Shown: positions 7,150 to 15,145, numbered from the stretch's first letter. The stretch: DNA of 34,148 nucleotides from an uncultured Flavobacteriales bacterium (GCA_937876095.1 CALFIE010000022.1:1-34148); one strand, 5' to 3'. Program-made: numbers and translations. Notes: generated by a model not told the origin, from the letters alone.

Positions 7150-8028
7150 TTATCCATTCACAGCTTCCACACTTTCCACCAATTCTGGAGCAAATTGTTT
7201 CAAAATTCGTTCAATTCCGCCTTTTAAAGTTGCGGTAGAACTTGGGCAGCTAGAACATGCACCTTGTAAGAGCATTTTTGCGGTTTTTGTAGCTTCATCA
7301 TATTCAATTAATGAAATTTTTCCACCATCATTTTCTACAGCAGGAGCAACATATTCCGCCAAAATATCCGAAATTTTCTGTTCGTTATCGGTATAATCTC
7401 GGTTAATTATTTTTTCTACCGGATTTTCGTGTGTTTGTGGTGCTATGTTGCTTACTTTTCCGCCTTCTTGTAAAAAATTGGCGATGCCATCTTTCACAGG
7501 AACCATCACTTCGTGCCATTGTACCGAATCATTTTTGGTAACAGCCACAAAATTATCAGAAACAAAAACTTCGCTCACAAAATCAAATTCATTGTAAATA
7601 GCTTCTGCAAGAGGAACTCCACTTGCTTCTTCTCTATTTTTTACTTCCACAAAACCATTGAGAATTAATCTGGAAGAAACGAATTTCATCACATTTGGAT
7701 TTGGAGTCATTTCAGCAAAAAGCGGATACAATTCTTTTTGTTTTTGAATGTATATTCTAGGATTTGCTAGAAGTTCGTCTTCAATTACGTTTTTTAAACT
7801 TTCTACAACATCTTCCCATTCTACGATGTCTTCTTTTGCAATAGCCACAAAATTGGCAGTAATGAAAATTTTTGAAACAAACGGATAATTAAAAAGTTCC
7901 TGAGCCAAAGGAATTTCTGACACATCTGAAGTTCTATCCAGTTCTAGTGAACCCGGAATCAGCGTGTAATCCGATACAAATTTCATCACTTTCTTGTTTT
8001 CTGTGGGTTCTATTATGATTTGTCGCAT
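7150..8028 (-). CDS. NifU-like Fe-S scaffold protein with duplicated Nfu N-domain
   Basis: A 292-residue Nfu-type protein. Residues about 1-95 and 106-195 are two copies of the Nfu N-terminal domain: compare KVMKFVSDYTLIPGSLEL with NVMKFVSSRLILNGFVEV, and PFVSKIFITANFVAIAKED with DFVSEVFVSDNFVAVTKND. The C-terminal NifU domain (about 216-290) ends with the cluster-binding CSSC motif (C258, C261) and the family phrase VENDGGKISL. Proteins of this kind accept a [4Fe-4S] cluster from the SUF machinery and pass it to client enzymes in the cytoplasm. The double N-domain is seen in other Bacteroidota. hemH follows in the same direction. Confidence 0.88.
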   Translation of the reverse strand: MRQIIIEPTENKKVMKFVSDYTLIPGSLELDRTSDVSEIPLAQELFNYPFVSKIFITANFVAIAKEDIVEWEDVVESLKNVIEDELLANPRIYIQKQKELYPLFAEMTPNPNVMKFVSSRLILNGFVEVKNREEASGVPLAEAIYNEFDFVSEVFVSDNFVAVTKNDSVQWHEVMVPVKDGIANFLQEGGKVSNIAPQTHENPVEKIINRDYTDNEQKISDILAEYVAPAVENDGGKISLIEYDEATKTAKMLLQGACSSCPSSTATLKGGIERILKQFAPELVESVEAVNG

Positions 8029-8153
8029 TTTTTTAGTTACTTTTGATTTGCAAAAATACGGAAAGGAAGTTAGACGAAGGAATGACTGAGTTAGATATTT
8101 TCGATGTTATGCAAATCAATTATCAATAATCATTTATCAATTTTAAAAAAAAC

Positions 8154-8672
8154 ATGTCAATTGTAAGGGAACTTTTAGGAAAAACACCAAAAATCGGAGA
8201 AGACACTTTTCTCGCTGAAACCGCCGTAATTATTGGCGATGTAGAAATGGGAAAAAATTGCAGTGTGTGGTACAATGCAGTGATTCGTGGAGATGTACAT
8301 TACATAAAAATGGGTGATAAAGTAAATGTACAAGACAATGCAATGTTACACTGTACATACGAGAAATTTCCACTGAATATTGGCAACAATGTTTCTATAG
8401 GTCACAATGCAATTGTGCACGGTTGTACACTTCACGATAATGTTTTGATTGGGATGGGCGCAATTGTGATGGACGAATGTGTTGTAGAGAGCAACTCAAT
8501 TGTAGGAGCTGGTTCTGTAGTTACACAAGGAACTCACATAAAATCTGGCGAAGTTTGGGGTGGAATTCCTGCTAAAAAATTGAAAGACATTTCCCCAGAA
8601 TTATTAGAAGGCGAAGTCAATAGAATTGCCAATAATTATGTGAAATATTCTTCGTGGTACAAAGAGGATTAA
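8154..8672 (+). CDS. Gamma-class carbonic anhydrase family protein
   Basis: A 172-residue left-handed beta-helix protein made of hexapeptide repeats (IGDVEMGKNCSVWYNAVIRGDV and onwards). Three histidines that bind the metal in gamma carbonic anhydrases are present: H66 (MLHCT), H84 (IGHNA) and H89 (VHGC). The RGDVHYIKMGDKVNVQDN phrase is typical of the YrdA/PaaY/Cam-like group. Members form trimers with zinc or iron at the subunit interfaces; some hydrate CO2, others have no proven activity, so the enzyme activity here is inference. It is divergent from the NifU-like gene with 125 bases between the starts. Confidence 0.88.
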   Translation: MSIVRELLGKTPKIGEDTFLAETAVIIGDVEMGKNCSVWYNAVIRGDVHYIKMGDKVNVQDNAMLHCTYEKFPLNIGNNVSIGHNAIVHGCTLHDNVLIGMGAIVMDECVVESNSIVGAGSVVTQGTHIKSGEVWGGIPAKKLKDISPELLEGEVNRIANNYVKYSSWYKED

Positions 8673-8704
8673 ATGAGTATTTGAGTATTTGAGTTTTGAA
8701 ACCG

Positions 8705-8742
8705 TCATTGCGAGCGAAACGTAGTGTAGTGAAGCAATCTTT
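8705..8742. repeat. CATTGCGAGCGAAnCG repeat, partial element
   Basis: GTCATTGCGAGCGAAACG followed by TAGTGAAGCAATCT is one arm of a palindromic dispersed repeat common in Bacteroidota genomes. The expected second arm is decayed: about 60 bases later only AGATTGGTGACTTCTTC remains. The same CATTGCGA core appears inside the copies at 9525-9685 and 12173-12332. Immediately upstream, GAGTATTT is repeated twice. Confidence 0.55.
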
Positions 8743-8852
8743 AGTAGTTTTTTTTGGAGGAGTTTATTTAACCAGAAAAGTATCAATAGATTGGTGACTT
8801 CTTCAGACTAGATAGTCAAAAGCGGGCAAAATGTAAAATTTTCGACATTTAA

Positions 8853-8914
8853 CTTTTGCAAACCTTTGATATACTTTTTTTTATAAATTTTACTTTTGTT
8901 TCTTTTGCGGCAAA
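8853..8914 (+). repeat. Dispersed CCGCAAA repeat family, promoter-bearing copy before the GNAT gene
   Basis: CTTTTGCAAACCTTTGATAT, a T-rich spacer, TTTTACTTTTGTTTCTTTTG and CGGCAAAG match the copy at 2171-2230 in order, orientation and spacing. Confidence 0.65.
8865..8898 (+). promoter_or_regulatory. Candidate promoter of the GNAT gene inside the dispersed repeat
   Basis: TTTG at 8865-8868, a 22-base spacer, and TACTTTTG at 8891-8898 match the Bacteroidota promoter consensus. The GNAT ATG at 8941 would then have a leader of about 38 bases. Confidence 0.5.
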
Positions 8915-8940
8915 GAGTTTTTTCAAAATATTTTTTTTAA

Positions 8941-9480
8941 ATGAATAATTTCCCTCAACTTTCCACTTCAAGATTAGTACTATCTCAACCTCTGGTTGCA
9001 GATAAAGAAAATATTGTTTTACAAATGAATTCTACCTCAGAAATTGCTGAAAACACATTAACTATTCCGTTTCCTTATGCTGAAGAAAATGCCAAAACTT
9101 GGCTAAAAATGGCAGAAGAAGGTTTTGCAAGAAAAGACACTTTTGTTTTTGCGATTCGCGAAAAAGAAAACCTGAAATTAATTGGTGGAATTGGACTACA
9201 TCTCGATTTGTCGAACAACAAAGCCGAAGTTGGATATTGGCTTGGGAAATCTTTTTGGAATTTGGGCTATGTTTCAGAAGCACTAAAAGAAATCCTGAAA
9301 TTCGGTTTTACAGAACTGAAACTCAACAAAATTTACGCCTCTCATTTTTTGCACAATCCTGCATCAGGAAAGGTACTGCTCAAAAACGGATTTCAACAAG
9401 AAGGCATCTCCAAACAAGAAATCCTAAAAAACGGGGTGTATTTAGATTTGGTTCGTTATGCAATATTTTTCATTCCATAA
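8941..9480 (+). CDS. GNAT family N-acetyltransferase (RimJ/RimL-like)
   Basis: A 179-residue acetyltransferase of the Acetyltransf_3 group. The N-terminus LSTSRLVLSQPL and the central AEVGYWLGKSFWNLGYVSEAL (the acetyl-CoA binding beta4-alpha3 region, about 95-115) are diagnostic, followed by LKLNKIYASHFLHNPASGKVLLKNGFQQEG (about 127-156). RimJ/RimL-type enzymes transfer an acetyl group from acetyl-CoA to an N-terminal amine or small amine; the substrate here is unknown. It stands alone, with a repeat-borne promoter upstream and a palindromic element downstream. Confidence 0.88.
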   Translation: MNNFPQLSTSRLVLSQPLVADKENIVLQMNSTSEIAENTLTIPFPYAEENAKTWLKMAEEGFARKDTFVFAIREKENLKLIGGIGLHLDLSNNKAEVGYWLGKSFWNLGYVSEALKEILKFGFTELKLNKIYASHFLHNPASGKVLLKNGFQQEGISKQEILKNGVYLDLVRYAIFFIP

Positions 9481-9524
9481 TCAGTGAAAAACTAACATAA
9501 TTTTCTCAATTTTCTATTTTTTTT

Positions 9525-9685
9525 GGCGCTTTTTCCGTCTACAGCTCCCACTTTTTTTGTGATTGCGAGATTGGCGAAGTCCACCAAATTGCTTTTTACA
9601 AAAATTTTGCGTTTTCCAAAAAAAAACGACCATTTCTCAACTCGCAATCACAAAAAAGAGTTCCGCTTTCGCCGGAGCGCAATTG
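9525..9685. repeat. Mosaic inverted-repeat element, copy 2
   Basis: The left flank GGCGCTTTTTCCGTCTACAG-CTCCCAC plus a T-run (9525-9558) and the right flank, GAGTTCCGCTTTCGCCGGAGCGC (9658-9680, split reading: GAGTTCCGCTTT then CGCCGGAGCGC), match copies 1 and 3. The core carries a perfect 17-bp inverted repeat: TTTTTTGTGATTGCGAG (9553-9569) against CTCGCAATCACAAAAAA (9641-9657). The 71 bases between these arms match nothing else I can see here. It fills most of the gap between the GNAT and helicase genes. Confidence 0.7.
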
Positions 9686-9769
9686 CAGTTGCAAGTTCTA
9701 CCGATTCCCTCAAAATCACTTTTTGATAAAACAGCATTTCCATAAAATTTTAGTATTTTTGAAATCAGA

Positions 9770-11902
9770 ATGAACAACGACCTTTTTCACCTCGTAGAAA
9801 ACACCTCTCGCAATATTTTTCTCACCGGAAAAGCAGGAACCGGAAAAACCACTTTTCTGAACGAATTTGTGAGCAAATCCCAGAAAAAACTCGTCGTAGT
9901 TGCACCTACAGGAATTGCCGCCATCAATGCAGGTGGAGTTACCATACATTCTATGTTCGGATTTCCGTTGCGTGCATTTGTACCAACAGTCGATAGAATA
10001 GATGGCAATCTCGCGATGAATATCCCCGATTTGCTTCAACATTTCAAATACCGAAGAGACAAACTGAAATTACTCAGAGAAATAGAAATCATCATAATAG
10101 ATGAGGTTTCTATGCTGCGAGCAGATTTATTGGATATGATGGATCTTTCACTTCGGCATATTCGTAGAAATCAACAGAAATTTGGTGGAGTACAGATGTT
10201 GTTTATTGGCGATTTGTACCAGTTACCACCTGTTGTTCGTCACGAAAACGAGTACATTCTGAAACAATACTACCAATCTCCCTTTTTTTTCGAAGCAAAA
10301 GCACTAGAAAATGTAGATTTACTCACCGTAGAACTTACCGAAGTCTATCGACAAAAAGACCAAGAATTTGTAGAAATTCTGAACGAAATCAGAGACGGAA
10401 ATCTCTCGCAAGAACATTACGAAAAGCTGCATTCCAGATATTTACCCAATTTCGAGGTCGAAGAAAAATCCTATGTTTATCTGACTTCTCACAACAGAAT
10501 GGCAGATGAAATCAACCAAAGGAAACTAAGTGACCTTAAAGATAAATCCTATTTTTTCAAAGCAAAAATCACCGGTGATTTCAATGAGCACCAATATCCA
10601 AATGAGGAAACACTGGAACTGAAAGTCGGAGCACAAATTATGTTCATACGTAATGATGCAAGTACCGAAAAAAGATATTTCAACGGGAAATTAGCAGAAA
10701 TTACCGCCATAAATCCTGAAGAAATTTGGGTAAAAATAGATGACGACCACGAAGAATATAAACTCAAAAAAGAAATTTGGGAACAGAAAAGGTACACACT
10801 CAGTCCCGAAAAATCTATAAAAGAAGAAGTTTTGGGCAGTTTTGAGCAATACCCAATTCGTTTAGCATGGGCTGTAACCATACACAAATCGCAAGGTTTA
10901 ACTTTTGACAGACTGATGATAGATGCCGGGAAATCTTTTGCGTCAGGTCAAGTGTATGTTGCGCTATCACGGTGTAGAACGTTAGACGGAATTGTGCTGA
11001 AATCCAAAATTTCACCCGATGTTATTTTCAGTGATCATAGAATCAGTGCATTTCAGGATGCAACCAATGCAAACGATCAGATTTCAGAAATTCTGAACGC
11101 CGAAAAATACGATTACAGCCTGCACAAAATGTTGCGCAAAGTCAATTGTATCTGGATCAGAGCTACTGTGCAAAATTGGTATCAATCTGCCAAAGAAAGC
11201 CGATTTGTAGATCAAGAAAAAGCGAATAACCTTGCCATTACATTGAAATCTGACAGCAAAAATTTAGGCGAAATTTTTGAAAAATTTGAACGTCTGGTTC
11301 TAAGCAAATCCCAAAAAGTGAAAGATGATACCACGGTTTGGAAAGAAATAGAAGACAAAGTAAAAGGCGCCGTGAATTTCTTTTTCACGAGAGTTCACGA
11401 GCAGATTTTTGTTCCTTTGAAAGATTTCTACGCAGAAACCAAAGGTGTAAATGGTATGAAATTGTACAATGATGAGGTACGTAGTTTGCTAGATGATATA
11501 GAAGATTACTTATTGGATCTGAAAACTGTCAATTTGCTCGATACTCCACTTTTCGATTCGGCAAATGACTTAGATATCAATACAAAAGTGGCGAAAATTC
11601 CTGCGCACGTACAGACGTTTCAACTTTTTCAGGCAGGGAAATCTCCTGCAGAAATTGCCAAAGAAAGGGGCGTTTTGTTGGGAACGATTTTCGGACACCT
11701 TGCTAAATTTGCAGAGCAAGGAATTTTGAGTCAAGAGGATTTGCTACGATTGGTAACTAAAGAAAAAATCGACCAGTTCAGGAAAACCTACCAAGAGAAT
11801 CCACAAGAAAATCTCAACGATTGGAAAAGTGCACTCCCAAAAGAATTCGAGTACCACGAAATTCGATTGCTTTGGATGTATTTCGGGAAAGTTGCTGATT
11901 AG
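9770..11902 (+). CDS. Pif1/RecD-like superfamily 1 DNA helicase with C-terminal HTH
   Basis: A 710-residue helicase. The P-loop is GKAGTGKT (residues 20-27), followed by VVAPTGIAAINAGGVTIHSMFG (motif Ia region), Walker B IIIDEVSM (near 108-115), GVQMLFIGDLYQLPPV (motif III) and, far downstream, RLAWAVTIHKSQGLTFDR with VYVALSRCRTLDGIVL (motifs V and VI, about 365-410). Together these mark the Pif1/Dda branch. The C-terminal 250 residues add a helical region and a helix-turn-helix segment (VQTFQLFQAGKSPAEIAKER, then GVLLGTIFGHLAKFAEQGIL), like the HTH_40 domain of RecQ-type helicases. It probably unwinds DNA 5' to 3' at replication obstacles; the exact pathway is inference. It appears monocistronic. 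Confidence 0.9.
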   Translation: MNNDLFHLVENTSRNIFLTGKAGTGKTTFLNEFVSKSQKKLVVVAPTGIAAINAGGVTIHSMFGFPLRAFVPTVDRIDGNLAMNIPDLLQHFKYRRDKLKLLREIEIIIIDEVSMLRADLLDMMDLSLRHIRRNQQKFGGVQMLFIGDLYQLPPVVRHENEYILKQYYQSPFFFEAKALENVDLLTVELTEVYRQKDQEFVEILNEIRDGNLSQEHYEKLHSRYLPNFEVEEKSYVYLTSHNRMADEINQRKLSDLKDKSYFFKAKITGDFNEHQYPNEETLELKVGAQIMFIRNDASTEKRYFNGKLAEITAINPEEIWVKIDDDHEEYKLKKEIWEQKRYTLSPEKSIKEEVLGSFEQYPIRLAWAVTIHKSQGLTFDRLMIDAGKSFASGQVYVALSRCRTLDGIVLKSKISPDVIFSDHRISAFQDATNANDQISEILNAEKYDYSLHKMLRKVNCIWIRATVQNWYQSAKESRFVDQEKANNLAITLKSDSKNLGEIFEKFERLVLSKSQKVKDDTTVWKEIEDKVKGAVNFFFTRVHEQIFVPLKDFYAETKGVNGMKLYNDEVRSLLDDIEDYLLDLKTVNLLDTPLFDSANDLDINTKVAKIPAHVQTFQLFQAGKSPAEIAKERGVLLGTIFGHLAKFAEQGILSQEDLLRLVTKEKIDQFRKTYQENPQENLNDWKSALPKEFEYHEIRLLWMYFGKVAD

Positions 11903-11935
11903 ATTTCTTATTGCTAATCGAAGATTTATAGTTTA

Positions 11936-11990
11936 ATTAACCGCAAAAGTGGCAAAAGAATTGTTGATTTTTTAAGTTTTGCAAAAGTTG
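11936..11990 (-). repeat. Dispersed CCGCAAA repeat family, minus-oriented copy
   Basis: TTAACCGCAAAAGTGGCAAA, then AGAATTGTTGATTTTTTAAG and TTTTGCAAAAGTTG, read on the minus strand as the family end. It points back into the 3' end of the helicase gene and no minus-strand gene follows. The rest of the 495-base gap to ribB holds mosaic element copy 3 and no credible gene. Confidence 0.5.
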
Positions 11991-12172
11991 ATTGTTAATG
12001 AAATTTATTTTCAAAATTTTGAAAGAATTTGTTGTTAGTGTCTGTGTAAACATCAATTAAGACGAGCTTTAACCGAAACTTATAAATTAAATTTTTTTTA
12101 TCAAAATTTTTTAACAAATCACAATATATCCAATTTTCTTTTCGATGACTAAAAATTATAAGAATAACTACA

Positions 12173-12332
12173 CTTGCGTCCCGGACTGAACGGAGCTCTT
12201 TTTTTGCCATTGCGAGACAAAGAATGATGATTTTGCAATATAGTCAAACTTTATAGTTACTAACTTGGGATTGATTCACTTCGTTCGCAATGACAAAAAA
12301 AAGCGAGAGTGGAGTACGGAAAAGACGCCCAA
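12173..12332. repeat. Mosaic inverted-repeat element, copy 3
   Basis: The left flank, TTGCGTCCCGGACTGAACGG-AGCTC plus T-run (12173-12205), corresponds to the right flank of copy 2 read in reverse. The right flank, GCGAGAGTGGAGTACGGAAA-AGACGCCC (12303-12330), corresponds to the left flank of copy 2 in reverse, so this copy is inverted relative to copies 1 and 2. The core has CATTGCGA (12208-12215) against TCGCAATG (12285-12292). Total length is about 160 bp, the same as the other two. Confidence 0.7.
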
Positions 12333-12397
12333 ATAATTAGGGTGGTTTTGGTTTTTGTGAGTATCTTTGCCGTGAAATAGCTAAATAATTTTGAAAA

Positions 12398-13519
12398 ATG
12401 TCTGAAATAAAACTCAATACCATACAAGAAGCGATAGATGATTTGCGAAACGGGAAAATAATCATTGTAGTAGACGATGAAGATCGTGAAAATGAAGGCG
12501 ATTTTTTGTGTGCTGCAGAACTTACGACGCCAGAAATTATCAATTTTATGACGATTTATGGTCGTGGTCTGATTTGTACTCCGCTTCCAGAAAAACGTTG
12601 CGATGAATTGGGTCTGGATATTATGGTGATGAGAAGCAGTGATCCTAAGGAAACAGCTTTTACGGTTTCGGTGGATTTGTTGGGAGATGGTGTTTCTACA
12701 GGGATTTCTGCCAATGATCGTGCAAAAACTATTTTGGCACTTATGGATGAAAAAACCAAACCGTCTGATTTTATGAGACCGGGACATATTTTCCCACTCA
12801 GAGCCAAAAAAGGGGGCGTTTTGAAACGAGCAGGACATACAGAAGCTGCGATTGATCTGACCAAATTGGCCGGCTTGAAAGAAGGTGGCGTAATTTGTGA
12901 AATTATGAATGATGATGGATCTATGGCGAGATTGCCCGAACTGATGGTTTTGGCAAAAAAACACGACCTAAAATTGGTTTCTATAGAAGATCTGATACAA
13001 TATCAACTGAAAAAAGGTCAAATAATTGAGCGCATAGAAGAACAAAAAGTGAAAACACAATTCGGGGAGTTTGATTTTTTTGCGTTTAAGGAAACAAGTA
13101 CCGATCAGATACATTTTGCCTTTACCAAAGGAAAATGGACTCCAGATGAACCGGTTTTGGTGCGAGTTCAGGCTTCTAATTCGTATTTCGATGTGTTGAG
13201 TAGAATGAATTCTGGCGAAAAATTGTTGCTGGAAAAAGTGACTAATATGATCAACGAGGAAGGAAAAGGCGCCCTGATTTTCATCAATAATGTGTCTAAT
13301 ACCGAAAATACGATGCGCAAATTGCAGCAGTTTTTGGATTTCCAAAATGGGGAAGAAAAAAGACCAACTTTGGCTTCCAATTACCGTGATTACGGAATTG
13401 GCACGCAAATTCTGAAAAATTTGGGGATCAACCGATTCCGAGTAATTACGCAAAGTCCGAACATAAAGCCGCAAGTTGGTGGTTATGATGTGGAAGTGAC
13501 GGAAATGGTGGAGTTGTAA
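12398..13519 (+). CDS. ribB: 3,4-dihydroxy-2-butanone-4-phosphate synthase with degenerate GTP cyclohydrolase II domain
   Basis: A 373-residue RibBA-shaped protein. Residues 1 to about 205 form the DHBP synthase domain, which makes the four-carbon precursor of riboflavin from ribulose 5-phosphate; the acidic loop VVDDEDRENEGDF (24-36) and PGHIFPLRAKKGGVLKRAGHTEA with the metal-binding histidine are intact. Residues about 210-373 align in layout with GTP cyclohydrolase II (VLVRVQASNSYFDVL, EEGKGALIFI, DYGIGTQILKNLGINRFRVIT), but the zinc-binding cysteines (normally C-x10-C-x-C in the CLTGDALFSLRCDCG region) are absent. The second domain is therefore probably not catalytic and GTP cyclohydrolase II would need another gene. 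A TATCTTTG sequence at 12362-12369 could be its -7 element. I see no FMN riboswitch in the leader. Confidence 0.9.
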   Translation: MSEIKLNTIQEAIDDLRNGKIIIVVDDEDRENEGDFLCAAELTTPEIINFMTIYGRGLICTPLPEKRCDELGLDIMVMRSSDPKETAFTVSVDLLGDGVSTGISANDRAKTILALMDEKTKPSDFMRPGHIFPLRAKKGGVLKRAGHTEAAIDLTKLAGLKEGGVICEIMNDDGSMARLPELMVLAKKHDLKLVSIEDLIQYQLKKGQIIERIEEQKVKTQFGEFDFFAFKETSTDQIHFAFTKGKWTPDEPVLVRVQASNSYFDVLSRMNSGEKLLLEKVTNMINEEGKGALIFINNVSNTENTMRKLQQFLDFQNGEEKRPTLASNYRDYGIGTQILKNLGINRFRVITQSPNIKPQVGGYDVEVTEMVEL

Positions 13520-13555
13520 CACTTTTTCAATATCAAACAGAAATAAATTTACGTC

Positions 13556-14113
13556 TTGGTAAAAACAATAAATTTCTTGATATGTTTCATCATATCGCTA
13601 TCTTTATACTCCTGCCAATCTTATAAGAGATTAAGAGATGACGTGAAAGTGCCAAAAAGCAATTATGTTTTTAATAATAAAAAGAAATTCAATCCTATCA
13701 TTTATAAAACCATAGATTCAAGTTATTTTTATATTTTGGTAAATTCTTATTGGGCAGACAAAAATTTCAATAAAACAGGAGAATGTGGAGGAAGAGTAGG
13801 TACCGTTTTACAATTTTATAATAATGGGAATGTTAGAGAATTTGCAATTAGTGAAATGTCTGCAGACCCAGAATATACTGGACAGAGAGGTGTTGTTTAC
13901 ACAAAAAATAATCAAATAAAAGTAGATTTGTTTAGTAGTATTTCTGATGGAGATATGGCAATATTGTCCTATAAAGTGAAAATAGACGGAAATAAACTAT
14001 ATTTATTAGAAACTCTTTTTAGTCCTTTTGGTAATGGAGAAACTCATTGCTATCTTTATGAAAAATATGAAAAAATCCCTGAAGATTATAAGCAATATAA
14101 AGCTGATTGGTAA
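13556..14113 (+). CDS. Hypothetical lipoprotein
   Basis: A 185-residue protein I do not recognise. A hydrophobic N-terminus (INFLICFIISLSLYSC) ends in a lipobox with the cysteine at about residue 20, so it is likely a lipoprotein. The mature part is rich in Lys, Tyr and Asn, with a single GECGGRVG stretch and a C-terminal GETHCYLYEKYEKIPEDYKQY; these two cysteines could pair. The frame opens with TTG at 13556; the next Met in frame lies far inside, so a non-ATG start is needed to keep the signal. It begins 36 bases after the ribB stop and may share its transcript. Convergent with fmt. Confidence 0.65.
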   Translation: MVKTINFLICFIISLSLYSCQSYKRLRDDVKVPKSNYVFNNKKKFNPIIYKTIDSSYFYILVNSYWADKNFNKTGECGGRVGTVLQFYNNGNVREFAISEMSADPEYTGQRGVVYTKNNQIKVDLFSSISDGDMAILSYKVKIDGNKLYLLETLFSPFGNGETHCYLYEKYEKIPEDYKQYKADW

Positions 14114-14147
14114 TTGGTTTTTACAACATAATTCCCTACTTAAAAAA

Positions 14148-15098
14148 TCAATCAGCCAAAGAAATTTCTTCGAAATTTCTGAAACCATTTAAGAAATCTT
14201 TGATTGTCATTCGTTTTTTGCCTTCGAGTTGTACTTCGGTTGGGAAATAATAGCCATCTTTTACTGAAATTCTGAATACATTTTTTGCAATAGTTAATGT
14301 CCCGATTTTTTCAGAATGTTCCGTTTTTTGAAATGTTCCGGTGTATATTTTCAAAGATTTTACTTCATTGCCAATTTGCAAACTGGTAAAAGCAGCAGGA
14401 TAAGGCGACATTCCGCGCACAAAATTATGAATTTGCTCAGCAGAATCTTCCCAATTGATTTTGGTATCTTCTTTGAAAATTTTAAACGCATTTTTAGGGT
14501 GTTCTACCACAGGTTGTGGTTTTTCTGAGATGGTATTTTCTGCCAATCCATCCAAAGTATTTATAACTAATTTTGCGCCCATTTCCATCAGTTTATCGTG
14601 CAAAGTTCCAGCATTGTCTTCAGGTAAAATAGGCAATTCTTGTTGAAGGAGAATATTTCCTTCATCTATTTTTTCATTAATGAAAAAAGTGGTTGCACCA
14701 GTTTTGGTCTCACCATTTATGATGGCAAAATTGATGGGAGCTGCACCACGATAATCTGGCAATAATGAAGCGTGTAAATTGAAAGTGCCTATTTTTGGCA
14801 TTTCGTACAACATTTTCGGTATCATTCTGAATGCAACTACCACAAAAACATCGGCTTCAAGTTGTTGAATTTGTTCTAAGAATTCTGGATTTCTCAGTTT
14901 TTCTGGTTGAAAAACTGGGAGGTTGTGTTCCACCGCAAATTCTTTTACCGGAGACTGGTGTATTTTTTGTCCACGTCCGCTTGCTTTGTCAGCAACAGTA
15001 ACCACTGCTGCAACAGTATGATTGGATTCGTAGATCGCTTTTAAGGTATTTTTTGCAAATTTAGGGGTACCGAAAAATACGACTTTTAGGTTCTTCAT
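14148..15098 (-). CDS. fmt: Methionyl-tRNA formyltransferase
   Basis: A 316-residue Fmt, which formylates initiator Met-tRNA using 10-formyltetrahydrofolate. The N-terminal Rossmann-like domain starts MKNLKVVFFGTPKFAKNTL; catalytic residues N107 and H109 lie in FNLHASLLPDYRGAAPIN and D145 in NEKIDEGNILL. The C-terminal domain (about 205-316) includes FVRGMSPYPAAFT. The frame continues upstream another 22 codons, but those residues (MLLLWLIKNATYKHTS...) are unlike the family, so I place the start at 15098. A dispersed repeat lies upstream, between fmt and recQ. Confidence 0.95.
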   Translation of the reverse strand: MKNLKVVFFGTPKFAKNTLKAIYESNHTVAAVVTVADKASGRGQKIHQSPVKEFAVEHNLPVFQPEKLRNPEFLEQIQQLEADVFVVVAFRMIPKMLYEMPKIGTFNLHASLLPDYRGAAPINFAIINGETKTGATTFFINEKIDEGNILLQQELPILPEDNAGTLHDKLMEMGAKLVINTLDGLAENTISEKPQPVVEHPKNAFKIFKEDTKINWEDSAEQIHNFVRGMSPYPAAFTSLQIGNEVKSLKIYTGTFQKTEHSEKIGTLTIAKNVFRISVKDGYYFPTEVQLEGKKRMTIKDFLNGFRNFEEISLAD

Positions 15099-15145
15099 TT
15101 TTATAAATAGATTAGTCGATGTGTGTTTATAAGTGGCATTTTTTA

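Noticed and set aside
12333..12397. An FMN riboswitch before ribB
   Set aside because: The 65-base leader lacks the conserved RFN-element pieces and is too short to hold the full aptamer.
12260..12964. A 234-codon open frame on the minus strand across ribB
   Set aside because: It is antisense to a clearly conserved gene, has an odd His/Ser/Phe-rich composition and no recognisable domain, so it is a by-product of ribB codon use.
12968..13522. A 184-codon minus-strand open frame across the second half of ribB
   Set aside because: Same reason: it mirrors the ribB frame and shows no protein-like pattern of its own.
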